Assembly: GCA_030247885.1 (NCBI GenBank)
Contig: JAPDRO010000008.1
Location: 186,001 to 250,000 of the forward strand
Length of the DNA stretch: 64,000 bases
Reading direction: 5' to 3'
Origin: Taxawa tesnikishii (nom. ined.)
Taxonomy: Eukaryota > Ascomycota > Dothideomycetes > Dothideales
Under the pieces are notes generated by a model. The model was not told the DNA's origin. It worked only from the letters and a program-made list of their open reading frames with translations, and ran no database searches. A program made the position numbers and the translations under genes. Shown here piece after piece: positions 1 to 12,085 of this stretch (position 1 is the first letter of the stretch; every line of letters starts with the position of its first letter).

Positions 1-2
1 CC

Positions 3-677
3 GGATCGGCTTTAGACAGTCACGTTCCTGCAAGCGTAACCTTGCGGAGCAGCAGAAAGCGAATCAGCACGAGCGAGGCTTCGTCTGTCAAGAATGCGGA
101 TGACGTACCGGCGGCCGGCAGATCTTCCAGGACCAGCCAGCACGTAAAGCGGCTTTCCTTTGGGGTAGCGCCGCCCGCAACAGCGGTGGATCGACCAGCA
201 TCCGCCCTTAGTCGCCCGAGCAGCCGGGCCAGTAACGCCAGCCACAGTGCTGCAAACGCTGCAAACCAGTACAGCAGCCGTCCGAGTAGCAGGTCCAGCA
301 TGGGCGGCGCTCGGACACCACTCGGCCACTACCCATCGCACACCACCACCGCAGGTGCAGAGAGACGACCTCGATCGTCTATTGCTGGGAGCTACAGTGC
401 TGTCCACGGCGCCCGCCATGGCCATAGTATGAGCATGAACGAAACGATTGAGACGGACGTCACTTGGACCACCCCATCAGCCAGAAGGACAACGCTCGAC
501 AAGTCGGGCATTCCTACGCCATCAGCGAATAAGAGGATGAGCGGAAATTTTGCCAGCAGTGTGCATGGAGGTCGGCGGCCAAGCATTCCCGCAGTGAAGC
601 AGCACGAAGGACCAATGGCGCCACCAGCCTCAGACTCGCGACGCAAGGTAAACAGCGGTGTTGGGGAGACGTTTTAG
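3..677 (+). CDS. C-terminal part of Ser/Arg-rich SxIP-motif protein (partial)
   Basis: The frame is open from the left edge of the window to a TAG at 675-677, with no ATG near the edge, so this is the 3' end of a longer gene. The visible 224 or so residues are low-complexity: Ser, Arg, Pro and Ala dominate, with repeated RPSSR-like segments and no globular domain. One motif stands out, SGIPTPS near base 508. This is an SxIP site of the kind that binds EB1-family microtubule plus-end proteins, set in a basic/Ser/Pro context. Tails like this occur in fungal NUDE-type dynein regulators, kinesins and CLASP-like proteins. The NUDE family is my first guess, but the diagnostic coiled coil would lie outside the window. 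Function is therefore inference only. Confidence 0.55.
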   Translation, partial: GSALDSHVPASVTLRSSRKRISTSEASSVKNADDVPAAGRSSRTSQHVKRLSFGVAPPATAVDRPASALSRPSSRASNASHSAANAANQYSSRPSSRSSMGGARTPLGHYPSHTTTAGAERRPRSSIAGSYSAVHGARHGHSMSMNETIETDVTWTTPSARRTTLDKSGIPTPSANKRMSGNFASSVHGGRRPSIPAVKQHEGPMAPPASDSRRKVNSGVGETF

Positions 678-1227
678 TCATTGCGCAATAGCACAGACAT
701 GTTCCCGAATAATAGACCAAGATGGATGAACAAGGATTAAGACTACTGGCTAAACGGAATGTGCAATGGGTGGGACATGAGTGTGGGGAGTTCCGTGCTG
801 ACCGGGAGATCCGTGCTGAGTATGGCAACTACTCTCGGAGGATTTCCCGCCAAGCTTTTGGAAACGGAGACAGTGCTGGACCACCGGACGGAGTCATGGA
901 ACAATAGGTAGGACGATGCGTATTTTCGGCTGCAAAGGATGTGCAGGATTACGAGAATCTGGCTTGATGGGATGGCAGTGATAAAACGATACCCGAGAAG
1001 AATCACAATGATATTGTGGTCGAACGTTGGCGCAACGGGCTTTCGCATCCATCCCAGTATTGTGTCAGTGTGCGTGTGACTATGTGGGCTCGAGAGCGAT
1101 CGAGCTCGCCAAGGGATAACGGGCGGACATGGTTCCTTGTTCGGTGGTAGGTGCGTGCGACGGGAAGTCGTGAGCAGTGTCTCAAAGCAGAGAAGATTGA
1201 TTGAGATTGTCCGGGCGATGGAGGAGA

Positions 1228-1257
1228 GCCGTAGCCGTAGCCGTAGCCGTAGCCGTG
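1228..1257. repeat. GTAGCC hexamer microsatellite
   Basis: Four perfect copies plus a partial of the six-base unit GTAGCC lie in tandem in the noncoding region upstream of ACC1. In one minus-strand frame it would encode alternating Gly-Tyr, but no gene context supports translation. Confidence 0.85.
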
Positions 1258-2043
1258 CCGGGAATTTGAAGCATCGCCAGCGCAGCGACGGGCTTGCGGC
1301 TCGGGCAAAACGCTGATGTTGGCTGGCAACTGTTCAGCGTTCAGCGTTCAGCGCAGGGCTGGCACCGAGCGCGTCAGGCTCGGGTGTTCCTAGATCCTGT
1401 TGCTAAATTTACGCTGGCTCCAAGGCTGCCGCATGGATAGTCTCCTAGATCCCGAGCAGTGCAGCAGCAGTCCGCTCGATGATGCCAACATTGCGCTCTA
1501 TACAGCTGTCAATCATCCATGAGCGGCAGTGCAGGCGCGAAACACAGCGCCTGCGCCAGCGCCAGCGTCAACGTCGAGACTCGATAGCAACGTAGCAGAT
1601 ACCTGTCAAGATGCAGCGCGATAACGAGACGGGAAGACGGTGGTGGTGATGGTCGTGGTGCCGCTGCTGTTGTTCCCCAAACTTATGCAGCTCCTCCGCA
1701 AGCTCAACAGGCTGCTCGCATGCTGCTCATCGTTTCCTCTGAGGCCGTCATAGCAAATCAAGTCAATCAATTCCCCGAGACCCCTGCCGCATTCCGCAAG
1801 CGCGCCATCGACGTCTTCCTTTGATACGGCATGGCATGTAAATCAGTCGCAGTCCCGGACAAGACACTCGGGCTAGTGCTCGGATTGGGAATGGTGGATC
1901 TCAACTGGCACCCCAAGCTCCGACACGCTCACTAAAATAATGTATTGGGACGAGAGACATATACCATTAGCCCCCGTCAGGCCGTCCTCTGTGCTCTCTT
2001 GAACCGTGACTTCCCCTACTCTCGCTCTCGCTCTCGCGCAGCC

Positions 2044-2114
2044 TTTTCTTCTTCTTCTTCTTCTTCTCTTCTACATCATCATCATCATCATCCTCCTCCT
2101 CCTCCTCCTCCCCG
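2044..2114. repeat. Compound triplet repeat (TTC)n-(ATC)n-(CCT)n in the ACC1 promoter or leader
   Basis: Three different trinucleotide runs follow one another within about 70 bases, preceded by a CTCTCG repeat at 2021-2038. The plus strand is almost pure pyrimidine over much of this block. CT-rich tracts just upstream of starts are common in strongly transcribed fungal genes, so this may be part of the core promoter or 5' UTR of ACC1, about 280-350 bases before its ATG. Confidence 0.85.
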
Positions 2115-2394
2115 TCTCGACCACACCCCTCACCCCTCCCTCGCTGCATAAACTTGACATTAGACCTGCTCCATCCTAATATACCAGAGCGCGCAGAGTT
2201 TGCAGCCTGCTCGCCGGCCCCCACGACCCTCTGCTCACAGAGCGTGACGATTGGCTTCTAGATACCCCTCGGCTTGTTCAGGGCGCTGACGTGCTGATTG
2301 CCGGACCCGACACACTCGTTGACCGTTTTCGCCGTAGGGCTGGGTTCTCCGCATCTTACTTGGCTGTAGCTCTCAGCTTTTTCAACCACAACCT

Positions 2395-5300
2395 ATGGGC
2401 CTTCCTGCGAAGATGACAGACGCAGTAGGAGGTGCACCGAAGGCCAACGGCCATGTCAATGGCGCACCAAGTTCGTACGCTGCCAAGTTCAATCTGGCGT
2501 CTCACTTCATTGGAGGCAACGAATTGAGCCAGGCTCCCCGTCGAAGGTCAAGGACTTCGTCGCTGCCCACGACGGACACACGGTCATCACAAACGTGAGG
2601 AGCTCCTCCAACGCATCGACTGACGGCAGGCACGCTGACTAGACTAGGTTCTCATCGCCAACAACGGTATCGCTGCAGTCAAGGAGATCAGATCGGTACG
2701 GAAATGGGCCTACGAAACGTTTGGAGACGAGCGGGCCATCAAGTTCACGGTGATGGCCACGCCCGAGGATCTGGCAGCGAACGCGGACTACATCAGAATG
2801 GCTGACCACTATGTCGAGGTACGTTATCGCTGCAAGAGAAGGCACAATTGGACATTGGCCGCCTGAGCAGCTTTCTGACGGGTGCGGAACAGGTACCAGG
2901 TGGCACCAACAACAACAATTACGCCAACGTGGAGCTCATCGTTGATGTTGCCGAGCGTATGAACGTCCATGCAGTGTGGGCTGGATGGTGAGTACAAGAA
3001 AGTTGAGCGAGAAGTGAAGGGAGTGCTGACGTCCTGTAGGGGTCACGCCTCTGAGAACCCAAAGCTGCCCGAATCCCTTGCTGCATCTCACAAGAAGATC
3101 GTCTTTATCGGTCCTCCAGGCTCTGCTATGAGATCGCTGGGTGACAAGATCTCGTCCACCATCGTCGCCCAACACGCCAAGGTTCCTTGCATTCCATGGT
3201 CGGGAGAAGGCGTGGACCAAGTCAAGATTGGCGCAGACGGAATCGTTACCGTTGAAGACCACATTTACGACAAGGGTTGCACACACTCGCCCGAGGAGGG
3301 TCTTGAGATGGCCAGGAAGATCGGCTTCCCCGTCATGGTCAAGGCCTCGGAAGGTGGTGGTGGTAAGGGTATCCGTAAGGTTGACTCTGAGGAGAACTTC
3401 GCCCAACTCTACAACGCGGCTGCTAGCGAAATTCCTGGTTCCCCTATCTTCATCATGAAGTTGGCTGGCAATGCCCGGCATCTGGAAGTCCAGCTGCTGG
3501 CTGATCAGTATGGAAACAACATCTCCCTGTTCGGCAGAGACTGCTCCGTACAGCGTCGTCACCAGAAGATTATCGAGGAGGCCCCCGTCACCATCGCCAA
3601 GCCCGCCACGTTCCAGGCCATGGAGCGTGCGGCTGTCAGCCTCGGAAAGCTGGTTGGTTACGTCTCCGCGGGTACCGTCGAGTACCTGTACTCGCACGCC
3701 GATGACAAGTTCTACTTCCTCGAGTTGAACCCTCGTCTTCAGGTCGAGCACCCCACCACCGAAATGGTCAGTGGTGTCAACTTGCCTGCTGCTCAGCTGC
3801 AGGTTGCTATGGGTCTTCCCTTCACCGCATCCGTGACATTCGCTTGCTCTACGGTGTGGATCCACACACTGCCACCGAGATCGACTTCGATTTCTCCAAG
3901 GAGGGCAGTCTGCTCAATCAGAGAAGGCCACAGCCCAAGGGACACACGACCGCCTGCCGTATCACTTCCGAAGATCCCGGCGAAGGTTTCAAGCCCTCCA
4001 GCGGTACCATGCATGAATTGAACTTCCGCAGTTCGTCCAACGTCTGGGGTTACTTCTCCGTCGGTACCGCCGGTGGTATCCACAGCTTCTCCGACAGCCA
4101 GTTCGGTCACATCTTTGCCTACGGTGAGAACCGTTCCGCGTCGCGGAAACACATGGTTGTCGCTCTGAAGGAGTTGAGCATCCGGGGTGACTTCCGCACG
4201 ACAGTCGAGTACCTGATCAAGCTACTGGAGACCCCTGCTTTCGAGGATAACACCATCACCACTGGATGGCTGGATCAGCTCATCTCGAACAAGCTGACCG
4301 CAGAGCGTCCAGACCCAATGGTCGCTGTCATCTGCGGTGCCGTTACCAGGGCGCACATTGCCAGCGACATCTGCATGACCGAGTACCGCACCAGCTTGGA
4401 GAAGGGTCAGGTGCCCTCCAATGACGTCCTCAAGACCGTCTTCCCCGTGGACTTCATCTACGAGGGCCAGCGGTACAAGTTCACCGCAACCAGAGCCGGC
4501 TTGGACAGCTACCACCTGTTCATCAACGGATCCAAGTGCTCGGTCGGCGTCAGGCCTCTGTCTGACGGCGGTCTTCTCGTCTTGTTGAGCGGCCGCAGCC
4601 ACAATGTTTACTGGAAGGAGGAGGTTGGAGCCATCCGTCTCAGCGTTGACAGCAGAACCTGCATGCTTGAGCAGGAGAACGACCCAACCCAGCTCCGCAC
4701 ACCGTCGCCTGGTAAGCTCGTCAAGTTCCTCGTCGAGAACGGCGAGCACGTCAAGGCTGGTCAGGCCTTCGCCGAAGTCGAGGTCATGAAGATGTACATG
4801 CCCCTGATTGCGCAAGAAGACGGTCTTGTCAACCTGATCAAGCAACCAGGTGCTACCCTCGAAGCTGGTGATATCCTCGGTATACTGGCTTTGGACGATC
4901 CATCTAAGGTCAAGTCTGCTCAGCCATTCCTTGGCCAGCTTCCAGACCTCGGAGCTCCTACTGTCATGGGTAACAAGCCACCACAAAGGTTCACCTTCCT
5001 TTACAATACCCTCCGCGACATCCTGCAAGGTTTCGACAACCAGGTCGTCATGCAGCAGACTCTGAAAGAGCTTGTCCAGGTTCTGCGTGATCCTGAGCTT
5101 CCTTATGGCGAGTGGAACGCCCAGGCTTCTGCCCTTCACGCGCGTATGCCCCAAAGCTCGACTCCACTTTCGAGCAGATCGTGGAGCGTGCGCACAGCCG
5201 TGGCGCAGAGTTCCCTGCCAAGCAGCTTCAGAAGGCTTTCGACCGCTTCTGCCAGGAGAGCCTTCAGGGCGCTGGTGACGCAGACCTCCTCCGCACCAAC

Positions 5301-8300
5301 CTGGCACCATTGCTCACTATCATGACTCAATACAACGACGGTCTAAAGGCACACGAGTACGGTGTCTTCACCAGCCTTCTCGATCAATACTACACTGTGG
5401 AGTCTCTCTTCTCTCATAGGCAGGCTAGGGATGACGAAATCATTCTGCAGCTGCGTGACCAGAACAAGGACAAGGTCGCCAATGTTGTGCACACCGTCCT
5501 TTCTCACACCAAGGTCAACGCCAAGAACAACCTTATTGTGGCCATCCTCGACACCTACAGGCCTAACAGGCCAGGTACCGCAGGCGTTGCCAAGTACTTC
5601 CGCCCCGCTCTTCGCCAACTGGCCGAGCTGGAGTCTAGGGCCACCGCTAAGGTTTCACTCAAGGCTCGTGAGGTCCTTATTCAGTGCGCTATGCCCTCTC
5701 TTGAGGAGCGTACTTCCCAGATGGAGCATATTCTTCGTTCCTCCGTTCTCGAGTCCAGATATGGCGAGAGCGGTTGGGACCACAGAGAGCCAAACTTCGA
5801 CGTCATAAAAGAGGTCGTCGACTCTAAGTTTACGGTCTTCGATGTCCTGCCCCAGTTCTTTGCTCACCAGGACCCCTGGGTCTCTCTGGCTGCTCTCGAA
5901 GTCTACACTCGTCGCGCTTACCGTGCTTACCAGCTGAAGTCCATCGACTACATTACCGAGAATGACGTTCCTTACGTCCTGTCTTGGGACTTCGCTCTCC
6001 GCAAGATTGGACAGTCTGAGTTCGGTCTGCCAGTTACCTCTTCTCACCCGTCCACCCCTGGCACTCCGGCCGAGCGTGACCACATGGGACGTGTGCACTC
6101 TATCAGCGACATGTCTTACCTGGCCAGTCGCACCGAGGCCGAGCCTACTCGCAAGGGTGCAGTCGTTCCAGTCCAATACATCGACGAGATCGACGAGTAC
6201 CTTTCCAAGGCCCTTGAGGTCTTCTCGCTCCACGGCCAGACTACCAAGTCGCGCGGTTCCAGCGCCGGCTTGATGGCGGACCTCTCGAGACAGCGGAGAC
6301 CAGCCGCCTCGACAAAGGTTGAGAACACTGATGAGCTCACCGGCGTGTGCAACGTCGCTGTCAAAGACGCTGAGAGTGTTGATGACAAGGAGATCCTCTC
6401 TCGCATCCTTCCCATTGTTAACGACTACAAGGAGGAGCTCTTGGCTCGCCGCGTCCGCCGCGTGACCTTCATTTGCGGCAAGGACGGCAGCTACCCTGGC
6501 TACTTCACCTTCCGTGGACCTACCTACGAGGAAGATGAGAGCATCCGTCACAGCGAACCTGCGCTCGCCTTCCAGCTTGAACTCGGACGTCTGTCCAAAT
6601 TCAAGATCAAGCCCGTCTTCACCGAGAACCGGAACATCCACGTCTACGAGGCCATCGGCAAGGGCCCCGAGAACGACAAGAGGTACTTTACTCGTGCCGT
6701 TGTCAGACCAGGTCGTCTGCGGGAGGATATCTCTACCGCTGAGTACATGATCTCCGAAGCGGACAGGCTGATGACCGACATTCTCGACGCGATGGAGATC
6801 ATCGGCAACAACAATTCTGATCTGAACCACATCTTCATCAACTTCTCATCTGTCTTCCCTCTTCAGCCACACGAGGTGGAAGAGGCCCTTGCTGGCTTCC
6901 TTGACAGATTCGGCCGCCGTGCTTGGAGACTTCGTGTCACTGCTGCTGAGATCCGCATTATCTGCACCGACCCCAACACTGGCGAGCCGTACCCTCTGCG
7001 TGTGATCATCACCAACACCTACGGCTTCATCATCCAGGTTGAGCTGTATGCTGAGCGCAAGTCCGAGAAGGGCACCGAGTGGGTGTTCCAGAGCATTGGT
7101 GGCACCACCAAGATGGGCTCCATGCACCTGCGTCCAGTCTCTACTCCTTACCCTACCAAGAGCGCTCTTCAGCCAAAGAGGTACAAGGCCCACATCATGG
7201 GCACTCAGTATGTCTACGACTTCCCGGAGCTCTTCAGGCAGGCCATTGAGAATAGCTGGAATCAAGTTGTCGCCCAGCACCCACAGATGAAGGACAAGAA
7301 GCCTGTTCAGGGCGACTGCATTGAGTACAGCGAGCTTGTTCTCGATGATACCGACAACCTGATCGAGCTCCAGAGGGATCCTGGCAGCAACAGCATCGGT
7401 ATGGTCGGATGGATCATCACCGCCAAGACGCCAGAGTACCCACGCGGCAGGCGCTTCATCATCGTTGCCAACGACATCACCTTCCAGATCGGTTCCTTCG
7501 GTCCCCAGGAGGACAAGTTCTTCTACAAGTGTACCGAGTTGGCCAGGAAGCTTGGAATCCCTCGTATCTACCTCTCAGCCAACTCCGGTGCTCGCATCGG
7601 TATGGCTGAGGAGTTGATACCTCACTTCTCTGTTGCCTGGAAGGATCCACAGAGGCCAGAGGCTGGTTTTGACTACCTCTACCTCACCCCAGAGAAGAAG
7701 GCTCGCTTTGAAGACGGCCAGCTCCGCCACGTCATCACCAAGGAGATCAAGGTCGACGGTGAGACCAGGCACCAAATCACCACCATCATTGGTGCTAAAG
7801 ATGGCCTGGGTGTTGAGTGTCTGAAGGGCTCTGGCCTCATCGCCGGAGCTACCTCGCGCGCTTACGAGGACATCTTCACCATCACCCTGGTCACCTGCCG
7901 CTCCGTTGGTATTGGTGCCTACCTTGTCCGTCTGGGCCAGAGAGCCATCCAAGTAGAAGGCCAGCCGATTATTCTGACTGGTGCCCCGGCCATCAACAAG
8001 CTGTTGGGTCGCGAGGTTTACACATCTAACCTTCAGCTCGGTGGTACTCAGATCATGTACAAGAACGGTGTCTCTCACATGACTGCCACCGATGACTTTG
8101 AGGGTGTCCAGAAGATTGTTGAGTGGATGTCCTTCGTTCCCGACAAGAAGGGCGCTCCAGTGCCAATCTCACCTGCTGCTGACACGTGGGACCGAGACAT
8201 TACCTATTACCCACCCCAGAGGCAACCCTATGATGTGAGATGGCTCATTGCTGGCAAGCAAGACGACGACGGCTTCGCCTCTGGCTTGTTCGATAAGGGA

Positions 8301-9471
8301 TCCTTTGAGGAGGCTCTTGGTGGATGGGCTCGTACCGTTGTCGTTGGTCGTGCTCGCCTTGGTGGCATCCCTATGGGTGTAATTGCTGTCGAGACTCGTT
8401 CGGTTGAGAACGTTACCCCTGCCGACCCTGCCAACCCTGACTCCATGGAGGTGATCAGCCAGGAAGCCGGTGGTGTGTGGTACCCAAACTCGGCCTTCAA
8501 GACCGCTCAGGCCCTCCGCGACTTCAATAATGGCGAGCAGCTGCCCGTCATGATTCTGGCCAACTGGAGAGGCTTCTCCGGTGGCCAGCGTGACATGTAC
8601 AACGAGGTTCTCAAGTACGGTTCCTACATCGTCGATGCTCTGGTCAAGTACGAGCAGCCCATCTTCGTTTATATCCCACCTTTCGGTGAACTTCGTGGTG
8701 GTTCATGGGTAAGTCGTTGCCCATCGGCTCTGAAAGGATTCTGCTAATGCATCACAGGTCGTCGTCGATCCAACCATCAACCCGCAGTACATGGAGATGT
8801 ACGCTGATGAGGAGGCTCGCGGTGGTGTCCTCGAACCAGAAGGTATCGTCGGTATCAAATTCCGCAAGGACAAGCAGCTAGAGACCATGGCCCGCCTGGA
8901 CACAACTTACGGCGAGCTTAAGGCCCGCCTTGCCGACAAGTCCCTCTCGACCGAGCAACAAACTGAGATCAGAGAAAAGATGGCCCAGCGCGAGAAGCTT
9001 CTTCTGCCTGTGTACATGCAAATCTCCCTGCAGTACGCCGATCTCCACGACCGTGCCGGCCGTATGCAGGCCAAGGACACGATCCGCATGCCTCTGCAGT
9101 GGCAGCAAGCTCGTCGCTTCTTCTACTGGCGTCTGCGCCGCCGTCTGAACGAGGAGTACGTCCTGAAGCGTATGGCCGCCTCTTCGTCCAAGGAGCTCGT
9201 GTCGAGGTCCAACAACCTCAAGACACTCGAGGCCTGGTCCAACATCCCCAAGTTTGCGACCGACGACAAGGCCGTCGCCATGTGGTACGAGGAGAACCGC
9301 AAGGACGTGCACGGCAAGATCGAGGCCATGAAGACGGACAGCATCGCCTACGACGTCGCTGCCCTGATGAGGAGCAGCAAGGAGGGCGGTCTCAAGGGTG
9401 TTGCTCAGGTCATGAGCATGCTGCCCATCGAGGAGAAGCAGGAGGTGCTCAAATATCTGTCCAAGGCATAG
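2395..9471 (+). CDS. ACC1: Acetyl-CoA carboxylase, multifunctional (five exons)
   Basis: This enzyme carboxylates acetyl-CoA to malonyl-CoA, the committed step of fatty-acid synthesis in the cytosol. Exons are 2395-2594, 2648-2818, 2893-2987, 3040-8708 and 8758-9471; the four introns are 49-74 bp. After frame correction the sum gives 2283 aa, the usual length for fungi. Order of domains: biotin carboxylase with ATP-grasp ([16 protein letters not shown] near residue 68; Gly-rich [13 protein letters not shown]), biotin carrier with EVMKM (biotinylated Lys about 740), the long central region, and the two-part carboxyltransferase (residues about 1500-2200). The frame breaks three times by one missing base, each at a homopolymer: CCCC 2536-2539, CCC 3818-3820 and AAA 5153-5155. 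The missing residues are exactly those conserved in the family (for example APPSKVKDF), so I read these as sequence errors in an essential gene. The start at 2395 puts M in front of a poorly conserved leader; a second Met lies seven codons in. Confidence 0.97.
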
Positions 9472-10321
9472 AGAGCAAAAGAGTTGCGTGTAACAGTCAC
9501 TTCTTCGGCGTTCGGCTGGGCGGTTGGAATGCTGTTTTGTCATTTACTGTACATGCTGATGGCGTGGTATTGATTTGTTCCTCAGATTGTGCATGGGTTT
9601 GGCGGATACAGGTCTTGTGGAAATCATAGCTCGTTCTTGTTTCTGTATAGCGTAATCATAGTTACGGTTTCAAATCCATCTCATCTCCATCGTGTCTCTT
9701 GTCCAACCGTTTTGTACGCTTTGCAGTTTTTCATATCTGTACAAAAACCGACAGTACTGGCAGCTATGGTCCGTCGTGATGGCTTGTCGCGTCGTGCATA
9801 GCTTCCTACTCGTTTACCAATACTGGGCCCACCGTGCGACGACGGTGAAGCAACACATAACATCAGTTGTGCGTCAAGACGGCCACAACGTAGCGTTGGA
9901 ATGCAGGAGAGGCCCAATCACGCTGGCTCAGCACAAGTACAACGTAACGTGGTGGTGAACCATGCGATCGCTACTCGAGGCTAAAAAAGGAGAAGCAATG
10001 CGTACAATACCTAGGATCCCTAATCCTTCGCCGGTGGTGATATGGGCCGAGTAGCCAAGGTGCTTGCTTGTTCGTATGTTGTTTCGTATACATGTGTCAT
10101 ATATGTCGATTAGAATGTTCATCTATGGGATACATTCCGATGCAACAAAATGAGCTTATACCCGAAAAAGCCGCCCAAAGCGCCAAAGGAACGCCGAACC
10201 GAAAGTGAATGGCGCCTCCCTCGCTGTTTCCAGATGCTTTGTAAGAAATGCACATTTTTCGTTGGGGGAAAAAAGAATACGTCACTCGCGAACTTGCTGA
10301 TGCTTGAGCGCATTTCAGCAC
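9472..10321. other. Intergenic region between convergent ACC1 and epimerase genes
   Basis: The stretch holds the 3' flanks of two convergent genes. I see no conserved coding frame; the small ORFs look random. T-rich and AAAAAAG-rich patches near 10250-10275 could be part of 3' processing signals. Confidence 0.6.
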
Positions 10322-11788
10322 TCATGGCCACCAGTTCATCCGTTTGTAACTCTCTATTACTCGTTCGACTTCATCTTTGGTAATTCTCTCGTGGGTGTAT
10401 CTGGTAGACTGCGGTTAGTCGAACAGCGCATAGGAATCTTGTTTGAGGAACACGGCCGGATGGGTACCTGAAACCAGTCGTCCTCTCAAACTTTCCACCG
10501 TCGAGACTCAGATCGTTGTCTCTGAGCAACTCCTTTTCCATGAACGGCGTCAGCGGACTGGCTCCGCCCTCTATGCCGGCCTTTTGCTGCATCTCGGCCC
10601 ACGGGTCCAGGGTATCGTCGTTGACGTCGTCAACAACGTGTTCGAGGTTCAGTCTTGCAAACGTGTTGATCAGGGTGCCCTGGAATCCCGTCTCGATCTT
10701 GAACAAGTCTTTGATGATGGCGGCCATGGTCGCCTGGTTCGTATTCCCCTGTCGACGATATTGAACGCAACTCCGCTGCTAATGGATCCTTTCATTGTGG
10801 GTGAAATGGGCGTCGTGGGCGGGCTCAGCGTCGCTGCGTCGGAGTCTCCCTTGGCCTTCCATTCCGCAGCGGCCCAGCACGCGCGCGCCACGTCCTCGAC
10901 GTGCGCTGTTGCTGTCCGTAAATCGCTGCTCCACAGCCACTTCATCTCCTTGCCTTGGTCCTGATATACCCTCGCCAGCGCCATCTGGGTCCCCAGCCAG
11001 CCTCCGGCATACGGTCCATACACGTTCGCGAGACGCAGAACCACCAAGGGCAGGTCGGGGATCCTTGCCAGTTCCTCCTCGGCCGCGAGCTTCCACTTGG
11101 CCTGCCGGTGGGTTGGTTTGAGCTTGTCGTTCTCTTTCCGCGGCGGGTCGCGCTTCGCGTCGTACACAGATCCCGTACTCAGTTCCACGAATGCTTTCAC
11201 GCCCCGCTTTGCTGCCTCTTTGCCCGCATTTGTACTCAAGTTGAAACTTCGGAGTTTGTAGACTTCGTCATCCTGCGAGAAGCGCGTCTCTCCGCCGCAG
11301 TTGAAGACGTAATCGAATTGTCTGGGATTTCCATCCGCGGCGGGCTCGAGGTCGAAGATGCGCGAGAGCGACTGGGGTCGCGATGCGTCGGCTTGCAGGT
11401 GTAGCGGCTTGCAGGCGGAGAAGTGTTCGGGCGCGAGCTGGGCGAGCTCGGGGAGCTGCTTATCGACTATGCGGAGGGTGCTGGCGAGGTTGTTGTTCTG
11501 GATGTGGGTTGCGAGGAAGCGACCGATGTAGCCTGCGTTGCTGGGTCAGTCTGTGGAGATGTGCGGGGCGGGGGTCTGGTCTGTATGCAGCGCTGGAGGT
11601 GGGGAGAGCATTTGCGCGGAGAGGCGTGTGTATATGCGCTGCTGCATGCACATGGAGAATAGAACAGAGAGGGCGGTAAAGTAGGTGTGAGTACCGAGAA
11701 ACGGTGGAAGCATACCTAGTCCGCCTATGATGAGGACGGCGGGCTTTGGCTTTCCGTCTGCGCCATTGCTTGTTTCGCTGGCAGTCAT
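10322..11788 (-). CDS. NAD-dependent epimerase/dehydratase, extended SDR family (three exons)
   Basis: Minus-strand exons are 11788-11716, 11532-10468 and 10400-10322, giving about 405 aa. The first intron splits the Rossmann nucleotide-binding motif: GGLG is encoded before it and GYIGRFLATHI after it. Later features of the extended SDR fold are visible: FNCGGETRFS, then VELSTGSVYDA with the active-site Ser region, then LRLANVYGPYAGGW. The usual catalytic YxxxK is not obvious; the corresponding stretch reads RQAKWKLAAEEEL, so the Tyr seems replaced. The C-terminus, KDEVERVIESYKRMNWWP, is only reached through the last short exon. One base is missing in a homopolymer (CCCC 10746-10749, plus strand); adding it joins VDRGN to the rest in frame. 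The substrate cannot be deduced. The family is confident; whether it is catalytically an epimerase is open. Confidence 0.85.
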
Positions 11789-11910
11789 GGCGGTGTGTGT
11801 GGCTCCCCGCAGTGTGTCTGCGAGGCACAGGAGATGGGTGGGGTGTTGCTGGGGCGCAGGATGTTGCAGGAGGCTGGAGGATGTCCGGTAGAGGTGGGCA
11901 CTTCCCGGAC

Positions 11911-11946
11911 AGGCAGGGCAGGAGGGCAGGAGGGCAGGAGGGCAGG
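11911..11946. repeat. GGCAGGA tandem repeat
   Basis: Four to five copies of a seven-base GGCAGGA/GGGCAGGA unit in tandem, purine-rich on the plus strand, about 125 bases upstream of the minus-strand epimerase ATG. Confidence 0.8.
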
Positions 11947-11985
11947 GTCCAGGAGTGTAAAGTGCCGACTGGTTGCTTGTTTAGC

Positions 11986-12085
11986 TATGCTGGGTTGTCC
12001 TATGCCGTCCTATGCTGTGCTGTCATCTGCCGTGCTGTGCTGCGCTATGCCATGCCATGCTATGTTATGTTATGCTATGCTTTGC
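11986..12085. repeat. Degenerate TATGC/CATGC pentamer array
   Basis: About 100 bases built from variants of the five-base unit TATGC (CTATGC, CCATGC, TGTGC, TATGT). The copies are diverged but the five-base phase is kept for long stretches. It lies in noncoding DNA upstream of the epimerase. Confidence 0.75.

Larger units (their letters stand above)
678..2394. other. Intergenic region upstream of ACC1
   Basis: About 1.7 kb with no supportable gene. It carries a short hexamer repeat near 1230, a triplicated CAGCGTT-like run near 1331-1350, and a long pyrimidine-rich block (2021-2120) just before the ACC1 start. Small ORFs here have simple-sequence translations and are not convincing. The last 400 bases probably hold the ACC1 promoter and leader. 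Confidence 0.6.

Noticed and set aside
2969-5310. Long antisense ORFs opposite ACC1 (also opposite catalase, GDH2 and the coiled-coil gene)
   Set aside because: They are shadows caused by GC-biased third positions of the real genes and have no family likeness.
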